A stretch of DNA of 64,000 nt from Verpa conica (lineage: Eukaryota; Ascomycota; Pezizomycetes; Pezizales; Morchellaceae), in assembly GCA_033030425.1 (NCBI GenBank), contig JAUFSD010000006.1, positions 1,550,001 to 1,614,000 on the forward strand, given 5' to 3'. The notes under the pieces were generated by a model. That model did no database searches. It had not been told where the DNA came from and worked only from the letters and a program-made list of their open reading frames with translations. This document shows, in pieces, positions 10,726 through 24,300 of the stretch; positions within the stretch are counted from its first letter, which is position 1, and the number at the start of each line of letters is the position of its first letter. The translations under genes and the position numbers were made by a program.

Positions 10726-13700
10726 ATATACTTAAGCACATTGCGTTACCATTAAGCGGCAACTTAAAACTTCCTGGGACATATTAATTATATTTTGGGG
10801 CGGATAGGGCGCAGTAAATTGTTTTTCTCGTAATTCCGAAAAAAACACATATGTCACTAACAGAGTTTAACACATAAGCGGTGAGTTTTCGTTATAAACT
10901 CTATCTTATTGCCTGCCAAAAGTCTAATATATTAACGCTGATAAGTCTGTAGGCTGAGGCCGTAACAAGCCTGATATGGTCTCGCCTTTAAATTCAATCA
11001 TTATTTTGCGCCTAGCTTCTGGAATTTCACCTACTTCTGTAAATCATGCAAACTTATACTGAGTTCTTCGAGCCTGAAACTCAACCGCGTATGAATCACG
11101 AGTATAATACTTTGTCGAATACAAAGGAAGGCACTAAGAACCGGCACCTCATGATCCGCGGTCCGAAAACCCTATAGACCATTGACGCGGTCTCAGGACC
11201 ATGTTTCGGCCCCTATAGCCCGGTAACATTACGAAAGTTTCGGTACCGTATAATCTTAGTAAATTCAACCCGCGATAGCAGGGATAGGTACGTGTTAACA
11301 GGCGCTGGAATAGTTTGGAGCCATGGAAATTCCTGGCACTAGGACATACTTGTGCTGATACAGAGTAAAACTGATTTATTCTTTGTTTTTTGTGTCGGCG
11401 ATTGCGCAACACGTTACCCCGGCCACAGTGGGTCGAAATTAAGGGTAAATTTGCTGCCTCATTCTAGGCCCTCCATTTTTCTATAGACCTTCCCTAAAAA
11501 AATGAAGGTATGTACGTGATTTGAATCAGACTGTACCGGGTCAATGGGCCCCAGCCGAAATCCCGAAAACCTACTCGCGCCTTATATACCTGACCGAGAT
11601 CGGGAAAGGGTCATAGCCCACTGTCAATGGGCAATAGCCAACTTTGGATACTCGCGTCGAGAGTGTGAAGATGGAATAGCGTGACTGTCTACTCTAGAAA
11701 AAAACTTACCCCTATATCAATATGTGTAATCCTATTAGGGTATAATAATGACCGTATCTGGTTAGTGAACGTGTACGTGTATTGTATCCCATGTATTGGT
11801 AAACATCGAGAAACTGGCCTAGTTGATATCGGAAATCTGAATCGTAAATCTAACGGTCCGATAAAGATCATGTCACTTGCATCATGACAGGGGATATTAG
11901 AAAAAGCCGCTGGAGGTCAACCGTTATGTGGTAGTAAGTCTTAGAAGTTGTTAAGGCTGTAATGTGTATGGCCCTGCAAGTAGCCTATCAAGAGCTGAAT
12001 GATACACGGTGAACACCGGCGCCAAGTCGTTAGTGAGTCTTGGTACCTTTGTGCGGAACTTCAACTGCCTCAACCGCTTCTAGACCTATGGTGGTTTGGG
12101 GGCTCTGAGGCTTTAGAGATTTGGATGTGTTCTTGAGCTGTGGTTTACCCTTGACGCCTGAGCTTTCATTTGGGATGGACGTCATAGGGTGACCTACATT
12201 TCATCACTATAGACTCATGACTAGGAGTTTCCATTTCGTTGACGATTTGAGTTATTTCAAATAGAGTAGTGCATACAATTATATAGATTGAGTGGAGATA
12301 TATACCGTAGGAGGTGGTTGTTCACGCCCAGGTGGCATTCAGGTAAATCAAACACGAAAACCTGAATGATCATTGATTAGGCTCAGTCTCTTTTCTCTCT
12401 AGTGTTTTTTCTCTCATAATTTTGGGACTTGAGTATATATCACTCTAGGAACATAGTCTATCTTCGTAGCTGCGTATTCACTTGCTGCTTACGAGATGTT
12501 TTTGTATTTTTGATAGATAAAACATTCAATGAAAGTTATTGTAAGTATATATTCCTAGAGTTTCGGTGGGACAGAGGTTGAAAGAAATACTATATATGGG
12601 TGAGATACTACCTATTGAATATATTAATTAAGAAAGGGTCTAGAATGAAGTTTTGGGATAACTACATGTACCCTTGTCAAAATTAAACTAGGGTAGATCA
12701 GACGGATATGGAAAGGAGCGCTTAATATCAGGATCTCTAAGCCTGATAACCCTTGACTAGATAGTATATTCACTTCTCTCTCTTCGGTAAGTCTTACTCT
12801 AAGTCTGACTTTCAGGGGCACGTGTATGAGCCTACACCAATTACCTGCAGCTGCAGCTGTATCTTACATTCTAGGGTTGCATTGAACACCTATAGCCACT
12901 TGTGGTGGTGTTTTTAGACGTAAAATATATACATATATATAGGCTAAAGCTTAAGCTTATATATCCTCATAGGGCCAGTAACGATAGTAATATGTAATAT
13001 AAACGTAAGGGGTCAAGGACCAAGTTATACCAGGGGTAGAAAGCCTTCGCCGAGCATGAGTCATGCATGTCGAATCTGTCGAATAAAAAAAGGCCTAGAC
13101 TCAGAGAATCAGCGAAATCTTATTTTTTATGCTTCGCGCAAGTACTGCTAGTATATGCGCAGATAAGAAATTTCTCTTTTACACCTTCCGCGAGTAATAG
13201 GCTTTATTCTAATACCAGATATGCAATTTCTCTAGAATCATGGTTATTGTAAGAAAGACCCAGACTTTGTTATCACAAAGCAATACCTGCCCTCCCTCCC
13301 CTACTGGGACTGGGAGCAATACCTATAAGTTATCGACCAGCTCTTTTTTTCACACTTCTAAAATATAGCTGTCTTGTGAGTATTACAGGATTTATCGGTA
13401 TCGGTGTAGAGGTTTTGAATACCTAGCTATTGGGCCGAAGCGTGTAGCCCTCCCAGAGTTCTCAACTATATATGGCTATATGAATGCATAAAGCAATCAC
13501 TAAGTATAGAGATAGTTCTGTAGTAATTCAAATTCAGGATGTCCCAATTCTATCACCTAAGCCTAAACTACTCAAAATCCGGTTGGCAAAATCATCTAGG
13601 CCTGTAAAGGTAAGTTTTGGATTCTACCGAGATTCATCCATCCTACAGTTTTTTTTGTTTCCCTAGGTGATAGGGAGAGGAGAAATTAACACATTAGAGA

Positions 13701-14753
13701 TTTTACTATGATTCTCGGTAATATCCAAGAACTTTGGAGGAGCTCTAGTCATATTGGATACTGAGTGTCATAATAAACATAATACTTCTGATAAGCATAA
13801 AATTATATGTACCCTTCTCTATATATATAGGTTAAGTCAAATATTGACTAAATCATACATTTAAAGTAGCTCTCCCGAGATATAGCTGATTTCTTTCAGA
13901 GCTGTCCCCTCTTGGGGCTACACCTTTATATTTCCACGGTGAATCTAAAGTGGTCGATTACCTACCCCTAAGGTGTTCACCCCTCAGAATCATATATAAT
14001 ATAAATAAGCCTAGGAACTCAAGGTTTTGAGCCGATTTAAGAATATATTATAAAGGCCTTTCTAGCGAGTGTTTAAAAATTCACGAATATACTTGTTTTA
14101 ACTACATTTGCAACCTCAACCTAAAGAATCAAGTCATATAAGTGTAGGATTCTGGAACCCTTGCATAGATTTTAGCTATTTAGAGGACCAGGTGAAGGGA
14201 AGTAGGGTATGGAATTGTTGAGTAGGTGCCCACAGTTCATTTTAATTTCATCAATTGGTAGGTTTGGGCTCCTGATATCTGGGAAAATTATCATTGGGAT
14301 ATGATATCTACAAACGTACTAAGACACAAGGCTACATGGCTAAAGTGTAAGGATAGGGGGTACGTTTTCATTTAAAGGAATCGCGAATAGTGGTTTTGAT
14401 ATATTATTACATAGTATCTGTGTAATCCCATAATCGAGTGACGATATATGATGTATAAACTTCCAAGTCCGTCAAAGTATCTCCAGAAAATTGTTTTACT
14501 GGTCTTTGATAACTCATGAACAAGAAGCTGTAACTTTTTATCTACTGTGTAAATAACAATTTCAAGTCTATAGACAAGGAATATAGCATGGGGCACAGCT
14601 TTTCCTTTGGTCCTAGATCTATTGCACCAATCATATTGTATGTTGTACGAATTTTTATTTCTTGGGAAGCATTTATGGCTTCGATATTTATCATTACAGT
14701 TCGTTTTTATTATCAGTTCGTTGAAAAACCCTCCGTACCTTGACACTCCACCA

Positions 14754-16100
14754 TTAAACCAGGTATGGCCATCCACCGGAGTACTTAATCTCATTCCATC
14801 CCAAGTACTTGTCTTCATCAATATAACTAACCCTGTTATCAACTATATCATAGTCAGTATCAAATAAAAGTACTATTGCTGCCAGGAGGAGAGAAATCAG
14901 CATCACATACCATAGTGATAATACAGAATATCCTTGCTGCCGTCAACCAGGACACCTTGTCCACCAGGGCCGTACAACCAACCGTGGCTACCAAGAATAA
15001 CATCGCCACCACCGCTGACAAGATCCGTACCATTACGGTCTAAGAAGGGTCCAGTGACCGACTTTGACCGACCAACTTTGATTTTGTACCTATTCACTCA
15101 CGTCAGCGTTTACCCCTCATTACACCCAAATAACAGAAGTTAATGGAGAGGGATTTAACATACTCTTCACCAGCAGCTGGCATAGATGCATTATACCCGC
15201 AGCAGAATCCGTGGCTGACAAACAGATAATAGTACCCAGTTGCCTTCGCATAGTGGATGAATGGACCCTCAACAGGATTTGGTGACTTTGGTTCGTATGC
15301 AATGTGGACCGGTACCGCACCATCCGCAATCTTGTTCATCTTTTTGTTCAACTCGAAACCCCAGATGTTAGTCCAGAAGGATCCGTAAGTCATATATGGC
15401 TTTCCATTCTTGACATCGAACACAACAGCTGGGTCGATGGCATTCGTAATGGTCCATGGTTCTGTCGCATTTGGGTAATCGTCAAAGTCATACGAGCGAA
15501 CCACCTCGCCATGGTCTGTCCAGGAACCCGGTAGGAGTGTTTTGGAGGTTGCAAGGCCAATGGCGGAGTTTTGGGCGCCAAAGGTCGAGACGGAGTAGTA
15601 GCAGTGAAAAGTATCTCCGACTTTGATAACATCGGGAGCCTGTAAAGATGTCAATTTCTGGAATCAAGCATGTTATCCGCTGGGAGGGTTAGCTTACCCA
15701 GATGTCGTCCCTGCCTGGCAATTCAATGATGCTTTGTCCAGCATCGAGAACACTCCCGAGGTGTTTCCATGGCCCATAAAGTGTCGGCGATCTAGCAATC
15801 GTGACGCGTAGATGGGTCCCAAAAGAGTAGTAATACCCCTTATGCTTCACGACACTGGGGTCATGAATATGAACGGTTCCCCAACCATCTGTGTCTCCAA
15901 AGATCTATAGCCCGCTCAATGTCAGATGGTGACATCCAATACAAAATGCCTAGAGAATGTTGACATACCTTAGCAGGATACGGCCACTTGGACGATGAAA
16001 ACGGATCACTGGCACTGGTATCTTTCGTAGGTACACCAAAAGCTACCGCAGCCAAACAGGCTGCAGCTGTCAATTGCAAACTGGAGATTGAAAACAGCAT
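14754..16100 (-). CDS. Secreted GH43 arabinan endo-1,5-alpha-L-arabinosidase
   Basis: Endo-arabinanase of the five-bladed beta-propeller GH43 family; cleaves the alpha-1,5-arabinan side chains of pectin outside the cell. Exons 16100-15969, 15904-15698, 15639-15164, 15089-14907 and 14832-14754 join to 358 aa, normal for the family. A signal peptide with a hydrophobic core (ACLAAVAFG) occupies about residues 1-22. The three catalytic carboxylates are visible: base D59 in HIHDPSVV, pKa modulator D182 in NAIDPAVVF, and acid E237 in PVEGPF. Other family blocks are GRDDIWAPDV (built across intron 2), [14 protein letters not shown] and [19 protein letters not shown]. Phase forces intron 4 (14906-14833) to use a weak GTGATG donor next to a stronger-looking GTATGT that would break the frame. 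A TATA box lies about 85-92 bp upstream of the ATG, supporting the start. The nearby GH92 is not in an operon-like relation. Confidence 0.94.
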
Positions 16101-16184
16101 ATCGTCTTTTGTGCGTCGTCCGTAAAGCTCAAGAGTAACCTTCCAACAACAAAAAGAACACACAAAGGCTGGCAATGCAAGAGG

Positions 16185-16192
16185 TTTATATA
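16185..16192 (-). promoter_or_regulatory. TATA box of the GH43 gene
   Basis: TATATAAA on the minus strand, 85-92 bp before the GH43 ATG at 16100, the expected place for a fungal core promoter. Confidence 0.6.
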
Positions 16193-16435
16193 CCATAGAT
16201 TTCCCCACTAAATTACTACCATTCCTGGCCCTATCCCCGCAAAAAAAAAAAAATAGAGCTATCGTCAGTTGCCTGGTTTGCGGTGCTCATTCATCCGGGT
16301 TCGCGAGGAAAAACGCAACAAAAACTGGGGTACGCCTGCGAGATTTTCCGAGCTCTAGGCCGTACGGAGAATCTCTATCATGTGCTTTGGGTCTTTAAGA
16401 TGAGGTACCAGGGGTTCAAGGTAAGGATTTCATTC

Positions 16436-16442
16436 GGCTAAA
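16436..16442 (+). promoter_or_regulatory. XlnR-type GGCTAAA element upstream of GH43
   Basis: GGCTAAA, the consensus bound by the fungal (hemi)cellulase activator XlnR/Xyr1, lies about 336 bp upstream of the arabinanase start. A second copy is at 17696-17702. A seven-base motif is weak evidence by itself. Confidence 0.25.
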
Positions 16443-16680
16443 TTAATAGGCACCAAAGCCAACCGAGCGAGTCTCGTTTTTGCGGGGTATAGCATACGTA
16501 CTAGGCACTATTCTGGGGTATTTGGAGACGGAATATGGGAAAAATCAGGTTGTGGGGAATATTAAACTGGGGTAACCTGGGTCGGGGGAAGTACCTGATA
16601 ATTATTGGTGGCGAATGCTGTAAACTTCCATCTGGGAGAGACTACAACACTGGTTCTATTTAGAGTTAATCCGGCAGGAT

Positions 16681-16707
16681 ACCTACATGTAGGTACATAC
16701 ATGTATG
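16681..16707. promoter_or_regulatory. Paired perfect palindromes with CATG core
   Basis: ACCTACATGTAGGT (16681-16694) and CATACATGTATG (16696-16707) are perfect palindromes side by side, about 590 bp upstream of the GH43 ATG. Each could bind a dimeric regulator. A related GTACATGTAC occurs at 24708-24717. Confidence 0.35.
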
Positions 16708-18969
16708 CGGTATGCGCTCTAAACATCTTGAATCCATATCCAAATGATCGTGCAACTGATGAAAGATAAGATAAAGCAGCTACTTCAACTACACAAGTGA
16801 CTTATGAGACTAAAGAGCCATTCACCAGGTATTACTCCACTCCTAGTAAATAGGAGCAAAGCTCGGTGAAAGTTTCCCCGCACCCAAGACAAATAGTAGT
16901 TGGAATTCATTAAGCCAGCTCGGCATGTCTACGAAACGGCCTCCAGGCTAATTACGAACGCCACTTCGGTGCCTCCTCGGCCCGTTCACAGGAACTAACT
17001 TGATTTCGGACTTCGGACTTCGGCATTTTCCGTTTACCCTGTCACCATATCCGACGACATATGCTTACATATAGTTGTAACGCGTCACGCTTAGGTCTGT
17101 AACTCTTAATCCTCAGCGAAAGTTCTGCTTTTCGATAATAAGTGAAACATGCTCTCGTGGCGTTTCTAATCACCTGCACCTCCTTTCCTTCCCGGAGCCA
17201 GGCAGGAACCCGTCCAATCATACAATAAACTAGAGTTTACACATTCTCTCCCATTCTAGAAATAAACATAACGCAGTTACATCTTATAAAAAATAAAGTA
17301 ACTTTCATATACCTCATGGACAACACATAAAGTCAGAGTATAGTACATCTCCACCTACTAACGCAGACCTATCACCAACATCTGATCGGCACAGCAGGTA
17401 CACACGTTCCAATAGCAAAAACATCTTGAAACCATACCGCTGTCATAGAAATCCGGCCAAGATCGTATACCACACCTCCTGAAGTCCTACACATGTCTTC
17501 ACGTGACTCGCACAACATACATACCGACCGTTAGCACACCCACCGCCGAACCCCCCCCCCCGATATACCTACCGATCCCCCCACACCTCAATAATAATAC
17601 CGACCGTAAGCCCACCATCCGACCCAGGTTCTCCCAACCTCCCCGCACTGTAAATAGCACCACCATCCTACCTTCCTAACCAGCCACTATTGGCCGGCTA
17701 AAAGCACTGAAATTTGCCCTGCATATATTAGCTTACTCCCCTCTCACAGCGACACCGATCCGATCGCGATCAATCACAGTGCGACCTAATTCGCTGTCCC
17801 TGTTGGGAATCGGGGATTGGGACGAAAGAATCGAGGGGGATGTGGGGGAATATGATATGTGTACCTATCCATGACGAAAACACACCTCATAAATAAAATA
17901 ATTAAAATAATTAATTAACACTCTCACACGAGCTGATATCAGATTTAATAATAACCTTACTTTATGACCACCATATAGTGAGTAGAGGATGGAGTGATGG
18001 AGTGAGGAGTCAATGCTGTCCATCAAGTTTAGTTACCAGAAACCAACCCGATCCGGGCGCTATCAACATGCCGTCGCGTCGCGGGGGTAAAAAAACAGGC
18101 TGCCTTTGCGTTAGCTGCTGTGGGGTTCCGAAATCGAGATGAACTAAAGTTTCCCGATGATAGGTAGAGAGCCCTTTATCGGGTTCACCAGCCAATAATT
18201 ATAGTGGTAGGGAGTCTGTAAAAGCAGCGTTTTCGGGTAGTCGTAGCCTTGTTTTCAAAACCCCTGGACTACCAGCTCAAAGGTCGGGTAACGTCCGCAT
18301 ATCCAATCGGAGATTTGGTCAACACAACCCTAACCCGCAGGAAGCTTCCCCGAGTCCCGGCACAGTTCAACCAACGCTTTCCCGAGTCTTTTTAGCTCCA
18401 ATAAAGCGGCTTGATATAGACGAGTTGAAGCTTGCCCGGAGATGAGCCCTTTTCGGGGACCAGGTGGGCGACCCTGATGGCGCCACACCGGGTGAGAGCG
18501 GATGACTAGGGCGGCGCTATGGAATGAAAGGCGGTGTGGGTCTCGATGGGCGGGGAACCCCCAGTGGATTTTAAAGACTTCTCTGAAAAGAGCGAACTGT
18601 AGATAATGCTTCAATATAATCTGTTGGGTTAGAAGTTTCTTTAAATATCACCAAAGGAGAACCAAACAAATGTAGCAAACTAATATAGCAAAAGATAAAG
18701 ATATCGATTGTTTCGATCAATAACCGTCAGGCATGTATTCTACTCATACAAAATAATCATCACTCGTACCGTCTCCTCATAACAATCCCCCAGGCCAAAC
18801 CCCAGGACCCAAAGCCCATTGTAGACACCACGAAATAAAAGTCCTTAATATATAGAATAGCAACGCTGAAAAGGAATGCAAACCCATATGAACCCCCCAT
18901 ACCCAAACAAAAGAGAGAAACAAACGCCAGGAATAATACGCCTATGACCCAAAACCAAAACCCAAGTCC

Positions 18970-21364
18970 CTAATTCTTCAATGGCGATTCTGTGAAGTCC
19001 TTCCCTTTTATAGTACTCACGAATGCTCTTGTAACGAAAGTATGCCAGATCTTATCCTTCTTGATATGATGGTGCTTCTTCTTGCCCTTCTTATTCTTCT
19101 TTGAAGAATTTAAGTCTTCATCTCCCTCTTCTGTTTCCTCCTCCTCCTCCTCTTCGTCTTCCTCAAACTCGCCCTCAGCACCAAGCCCGGTTGTTTTGCC
19201 ATCCTTGTTCCGTTTATCTTCTCTCAGGGTGGCATCAACAATCTCCCTCGCAAGCTTTAGGTAGTTCTTGACTGTCATGTCTTTCAGATTGTAGGTTTTA
19301 TCGGTTCTAGTGTTGTACTCGACTTGGTATCTGAATTCCCGATCCTCGACGTCCCTCAGCTCAAGATGGCCCTTTTGCTCCGCTTCAGGCTTCTCCGGCT
19401 GCCTTCCGTTGATCCTAGTCATGTTTGCATAGTATTGGGTATAACCTAGCCATGTGTATGGTTGCATGGAGTAGGCCGGGCCTGGTGGAGAAGTCTTTGA
19501 TGGACCCTCCGGGGAAGAGGGGTCCTTCTTCTTTGTCATAGTGACTGTAGATTCATCCTCAACAGACCCGTCTTGGGTGACAGAGCCATGTTCATTCTCA
19601 TTGTCGACATTCGAGTCAAAAAGACCTGTTACGTTGTACTCGACAACCCTCAGTGTTGGGAAATAGTTTGGGACGACGCTGGGCCCAACGAGCGAAAGAA
19701 TATATCGCTCGCCCCACTTGCCACCAATCTTTTTGGAGTATTTTTGGCTCTCTTCGTGCGCTTCTTCGTTGTCAACACCGACCAAATTTACCGGACTGGG
19801 AAGGTACGAAAACGCCTCTCGGAGTGAGTGTAGATAGGTCTCGGCGTTCGATGCGGTGAAGTGAGGGTTCTCCTCGTCGAATTGCATGACCTCATCTTCT
19901 CTCTCCGAGTATTCCTCTTCACAACTGGGATGGCCTGCACACGACACAGTGGGCCTCTTTCTAGGCTTCTTTGGGCGCCTGATCTCATCCTCATGGGGGG
20001 GATTAAGTTCGTCACTGTCATGAAGCAAGAAATGGTCGAGGTTCATATGGCTAAACCGGTTGAAATTGTTACTAAATGTCCTGCTAAATTGGGAAGGTGA
20101 TCGACATACCCATAAATGGAACCAACAATAACGTCGCGGTATTGCTTAGACCACAAGACATACTTCTTCCAACATCTATGAGATCGATTAGTTTCAGGTC
20201 AAGGTGTTGTCACTTTATAATGGGGCGCTTACGTTTCATCCCAACTTTGCTTGGTACTGGTCCATGCTGGTGGGACATGTCCGATCAAGATCGCCTTCAT
20301 ACCGATGTCCCGCATCAGCGCTAACTGAATTTTCAACCATTCCATCTGCTCATAACCAGCCTCGCCCTTGACATCGCAACCATCAACTGCCGCATTGGAA
20401 CCAAAAAAGTAGCTAAAGCCTCAACATTAGTCAAGAAGTACCGGAGGAGAAGCGAATGAATGAACATACATAGTGTTGAGAGATATAACTGAAAGGCCAC
20501 CCTGGCTACCAAGACCGAACTTGCCGTTGGTTCCGGGGATGACTTGAGTCCAGAAGTATGCGCCTTTATCAAATACATGGTACTGGTCTTGTGGAATAAA
20601 CCTGCGCCAGATGTCGGAAAATTCCCTAGTTACTCTATTCGGTCCGGCAGTCATAATGTTATGAGGGAAAATATCGTTGTTGCCAAGAGTTGGTACAATC
20701 GGGACAATCAGATCGTTGGTCGGATCATCGTCACCAAGATTATCGGGCTTTCCGAAAACTGCAAACATCTTGTCGGAAATGCGGCGGTTCAAGTCGAAGA
20801 TTTGAGCCTCAGATCGGGGAATGTTGGCATCATTGTCGTGTCGGGCTGAATCACCAGTCCAAATTACGAAGTCGACCTCCTATAGTGACAGATATTAGTT
20901 TTCAGGTTCTCGAGCTCTACGGGGGGGGCTTGGGTCCAAACATACATCCTTCAAGTTTTCCTCGATCCATTTGAATGTTGCGTTTACTAGTGTGAAAGGA
21001 GTATCACAATCCGAAGTCTCAGCACCAAGGGTAGCGGCATTCCCTGAGCCGCGGTGACAACGCTGTTGGGGATCTGAGCCAGCAAGGTAGAACGGGTCTG
21101 GGTGGACATCTAGAGGGGTCGTCTTAGCATGGGGAGACTACGAATTTTAGCGCAGGAAAAAAACTCACCTGAAATGTGAAGAAATCTCCCCTTGAGTTTC
21201 TTGGGCTTCTCTTCCTGGTTCGTCTGGATTGCTTGCTGGGGCAACTCTTCGACGGGCACCGGTAGAGGAAGCTGATTATGGACAGGAGAAGACCTTGCGG
21301 AGGGAGCTAGAAGGCCAACTGCGAATATCGCAGCGGCAGCAGTAGCAGAAGAGAAGAACCGCAT
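18970..21364 (-). CDS. PPN1: Endopolyphosphatase (PPN1-like), vacuolar
   Basis: Calcineurin-like metallophosphatase that cuts long inorganic polyphosphate internally in the vacuole. Exons 21364-21169, 21109-20946, 20879-20470, 20412-20233, 20175-20110 and 20050-18970 join in phase to 698 aa, near yeast Ppn1 length. Residues 5-24 are a hydrophobic signal or signal anchor, fitting vacuolar delivery. Metal-binding motifs in order: HISDVHPD (D66, H68, rebuilt over intron 1), WTGDSARHD (D130), LGNND (185-189), GHVPPAW (301-307) and GHMN (339-342, rebuilt over intron 5). The C-terminal third has the PPN1-specific part (NYFPTLRVVEYN; FRYQVEYNTRTD) and a final segment with HTFVTRAFV. A Glu/Asp tract and a Lys/His-rich stretch lie between them, as in other fungal PPN1. 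No gene overlaps it. Confidence 0.95.
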
Positions 21365-24300
21365 TATTAACTATATATGGCCTTGCAGGCTCTGCCTACT
21401 TGCTAGATGGCAAAGCTGATAGTAGATAGGGGATTAGGCAGATAGGTGATGAAGTGAGAGGAATAGGATGAGAGGAGGAGAAATGGAAGTGAAGATGGAG
21501 GTTGAAGGGGGAGATATATCAAAAGTCGGCAGGCATCAATAGGAAGAGTATTAAATGATTAAATGATTGAATGGTGGATAAATAACCGCCCACGTTAACA
21601 CAGCAATCAGCGAATCCGCTGCGTATCGGTTGACGGCGTGATTGGAGGGTGGGATAAGGGAGAGGAAGAGGGAGGGAGGGATGGATGGGAATTGGAGATG
21701 TGGACAGACAGCACCCTGCTCGGTGCTTGCTACTAGCTTCTAGCCCTGTTTGATTTCCCTCTTTCTTTCTTCTTACTCTTGCTTCCGGTAGATGCAAGTG
21801 AGCGAGGACCCTGATGGCTGGAACCGCTCCTCATTTCCACTCTAATTCGTGCGTGCCCCTGCCCGTCCACCCATCCATACCTGACTGGCATTGCGGCAGC
21901 AGATATTGCGGTTCTGGCGGGGCTACCAGACTTGAGATGGAGGGGCAGCAACAAAAAAAGCCCTCCGCCACAAGCATCAACTTACCTAAACCCTCAATCC
22001 CCGAAGAACCAGTAGGAGTCGGGATACAGGAACGTGTTGCACGTCCCTGGGCATTTAGGTCTTTGTTTCTAGCTGTTGCGTGCTCAAGAATGAAGAGTAA
22101 GCAGCGTTCGCTGACTGGATGCACGTCCCTTCTCATTTTGGTCTCTGTTGCCATATGACGTAGAGAAGTAAGATGAAAGAGCCTCTCCCCCCCAGATACT
22201 GCCCACCCATCTTTACTGGATGAGCGTCATCATGACTCCCAACCAGGCAACATAGCCGGTCATGGGGACTTATTATTGCAAATCTTTAGAAATAAGAGGG
22301 GATCTTGCAAGAAAAATGAGCATGATTATCGTCAGGTTACGTTGCGACAGCAGAGGTGGGGTAGGATAGCGATACACTGCGAGTCAACAGCGAGTGAGTG
22401 CTAGGAGATGATCAAGAGCGAGTGAGTGAGTGAGCGCTTTGCTGATCACAGAGCACAACAAGGGGTTCCGGCCGACAAATTCGGTTGGAACCAAGAAACC
22501 TTGCCTACAGGAACGGATGGGCGCGACAGTTACAGGTAGCTGCCCACTTGCATGAGCTTTGTGATCTGGTTCTATTTTTTTTCTTTTTCGATGGCGCCGG
22601 TTTCGAGGGTCCAGCTGCGGTGGTCTCGTGCGGCTGCTTGCGCCCCTCCACACCCCCCGTCCGTACCCCCGCATCGCATGCAACGTTGGGATGGACCACC
22701 CCCATTTTGATTATTTGGACCCTCAGAAAAACGGGGAGGGTCTACTAGCGATCGAGTTGCACTCTCGAGAATCTGGAATCTTGAGTTTTGCGATAGATTG
22801 CACTCACCGAGAGTCCCCTTCTTTTCGGGGCGGTTTCATTTTCGCCGGATGAATGAGCGATATAAAGATAAAGGAATAGTTAGATCTAGCCAGCAACGCT
22901 CGATACTGAAGTGCGCTGAAACAGATTATTGTGATATCGATGAAATCAGGGATGATAGAGGCCCAACTCCCGTCCTCTAACTACTATCTGTTGGTGATGA
23001 TGTCTAGAGGTACATATGTACATGAGACAGTCTGGCCCCTATCTTTAGACGGGTCCTTAATGAAGGTGAAGAGTATTGTGTACATATGCCACCGCAAGCA
23101 CCACTGCATTGAACAGGTTGCCCGCCGCGCTGCTGTCGGTGGTGCCTGCTTGTTTGCTCACACCAAGTCTCCCCGCGGTTTGCGCCAGCACTCGCCCAGA
23201 GAAAAAGAAATAACAAAGGCAGACATGTTCGCTTGCGCCGGGACAATTTGTCCCTTTCTTCTTGCCCGCCATTTCCTCTTGAGCGCTTTCATGGGCAACC
23301 TCAGCTAGCTACGTGCCTGCCTCGGGCAGCTGCTGGGTCTCAGGTCAAACCTTCCGGATTCATCAGCTCGTGAACCCTGACTGGTGACGCCATCCAAGGA
23401 TAGGATACGTGTGTCCCCGTCCCCGTTCCCGTCCCAGGGTCCATCTCGCAATTCGGAACTTCTCCCGGTACGTACAACTTCTCGTCAACTTAAGCTTTTG
23501 CACGTACCCCCCCCCTCAAAGGTAACAGAGGACGACATGTGTGCAGACGTTTCGGCTCTCTGGGTGACACTTTCTGTAACAAATATCTCTCGCCCATCAA
23601 ACTCTGGTCTTTGCTGCCGACCAGCCGGCTGTCTTGTCTTTTGTTTGTTTCGGCACCAAACAAACGGATGGCTATAGGTTGTTGCGTCCCATCTCGGCCC
23701 GGAATGGTAGTGTCACGGCATGCCACTCGAAAAAGCAGTCCTGGGCAGCTCATGTACCGACACAACACCGACCAGATCAAAATACATCAACACGTTGATT
23801 GAAGTCTGTATGTACATACATACAATACTTACATGTAGTTATCACCGGCATACATACATACGTTTGCAACTTCCCAAAGCCATCCTCCGTTTACCTAGTC
23901 TACGCCTTCCTACATTGACTTAAGCATGTACCCCACATGTAGCCATCCAATCCTGTCACGCCAATTCCTGTTCATCAAACCACAGACGTACCTCTATTCG
24001 TCTTGACTTGATAAACACGCACCCTTATGGTACAAGTACAAAAGCACGATACCCTGTCATATTAAACCTCTCATATAGCATCACCTGCCCCCCCCGCCCC
24101 CCGCGTTGCTTTTTCCCCATCTCGCGTACCGACAACGACGAACCTCCCCACGAACTCACGAACCCACGAACCCACGGAATAAGTAAAAAAAACCTACAGG
24201 CCACGAATTGGAACCAGACAGAAAAGCAAGTAGATCTACCCTGCAGTAACTTCGCATAAGTTTTCTCCGCACTTAAGCCAGCCTCAGGGTCCTTTGGCGT

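Larger units (their letters stand above)
8760..14753. other. Long intergenic region, no firm gene
   Basis: About 6 kb. 8760-9200 is the GH92 upstream region. 9200-10470 is GC-richer with few stops and exon-like frames (separate entry). A TTCT microsatellite lies near 10705-10725. From 10740 to 14750 the DNA is AT-rich and stop-rich on both strands, with no frame above 90 codons that looks coding. I see no RNA gene. A low-complexity CTGCAG/CAGCTG palindrome lies near 12845. Confidence 0.4.
16101..18969. other. Intergenic between GH43 and PPN1
   Basis: The first kilobase is the GH43 promoter, with two perfect palindromes at 16681-16707. 18010-18614 minus is GC-richer and holds two frames of 61 and 94 codons opening on TTG, in different frames. 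I cannot join them or recognise a family, so they may be a gene relic. The rest shows no gene. Confidence 0.35.

Noticed and set aside
14372..14842. 156-codon minus frame overlapping the GH43 3' end
   Set aside because: It is in the wrong frame relative to the GH43 C-terminus and runs into AT-rich downstream DNA; a shadow frame.
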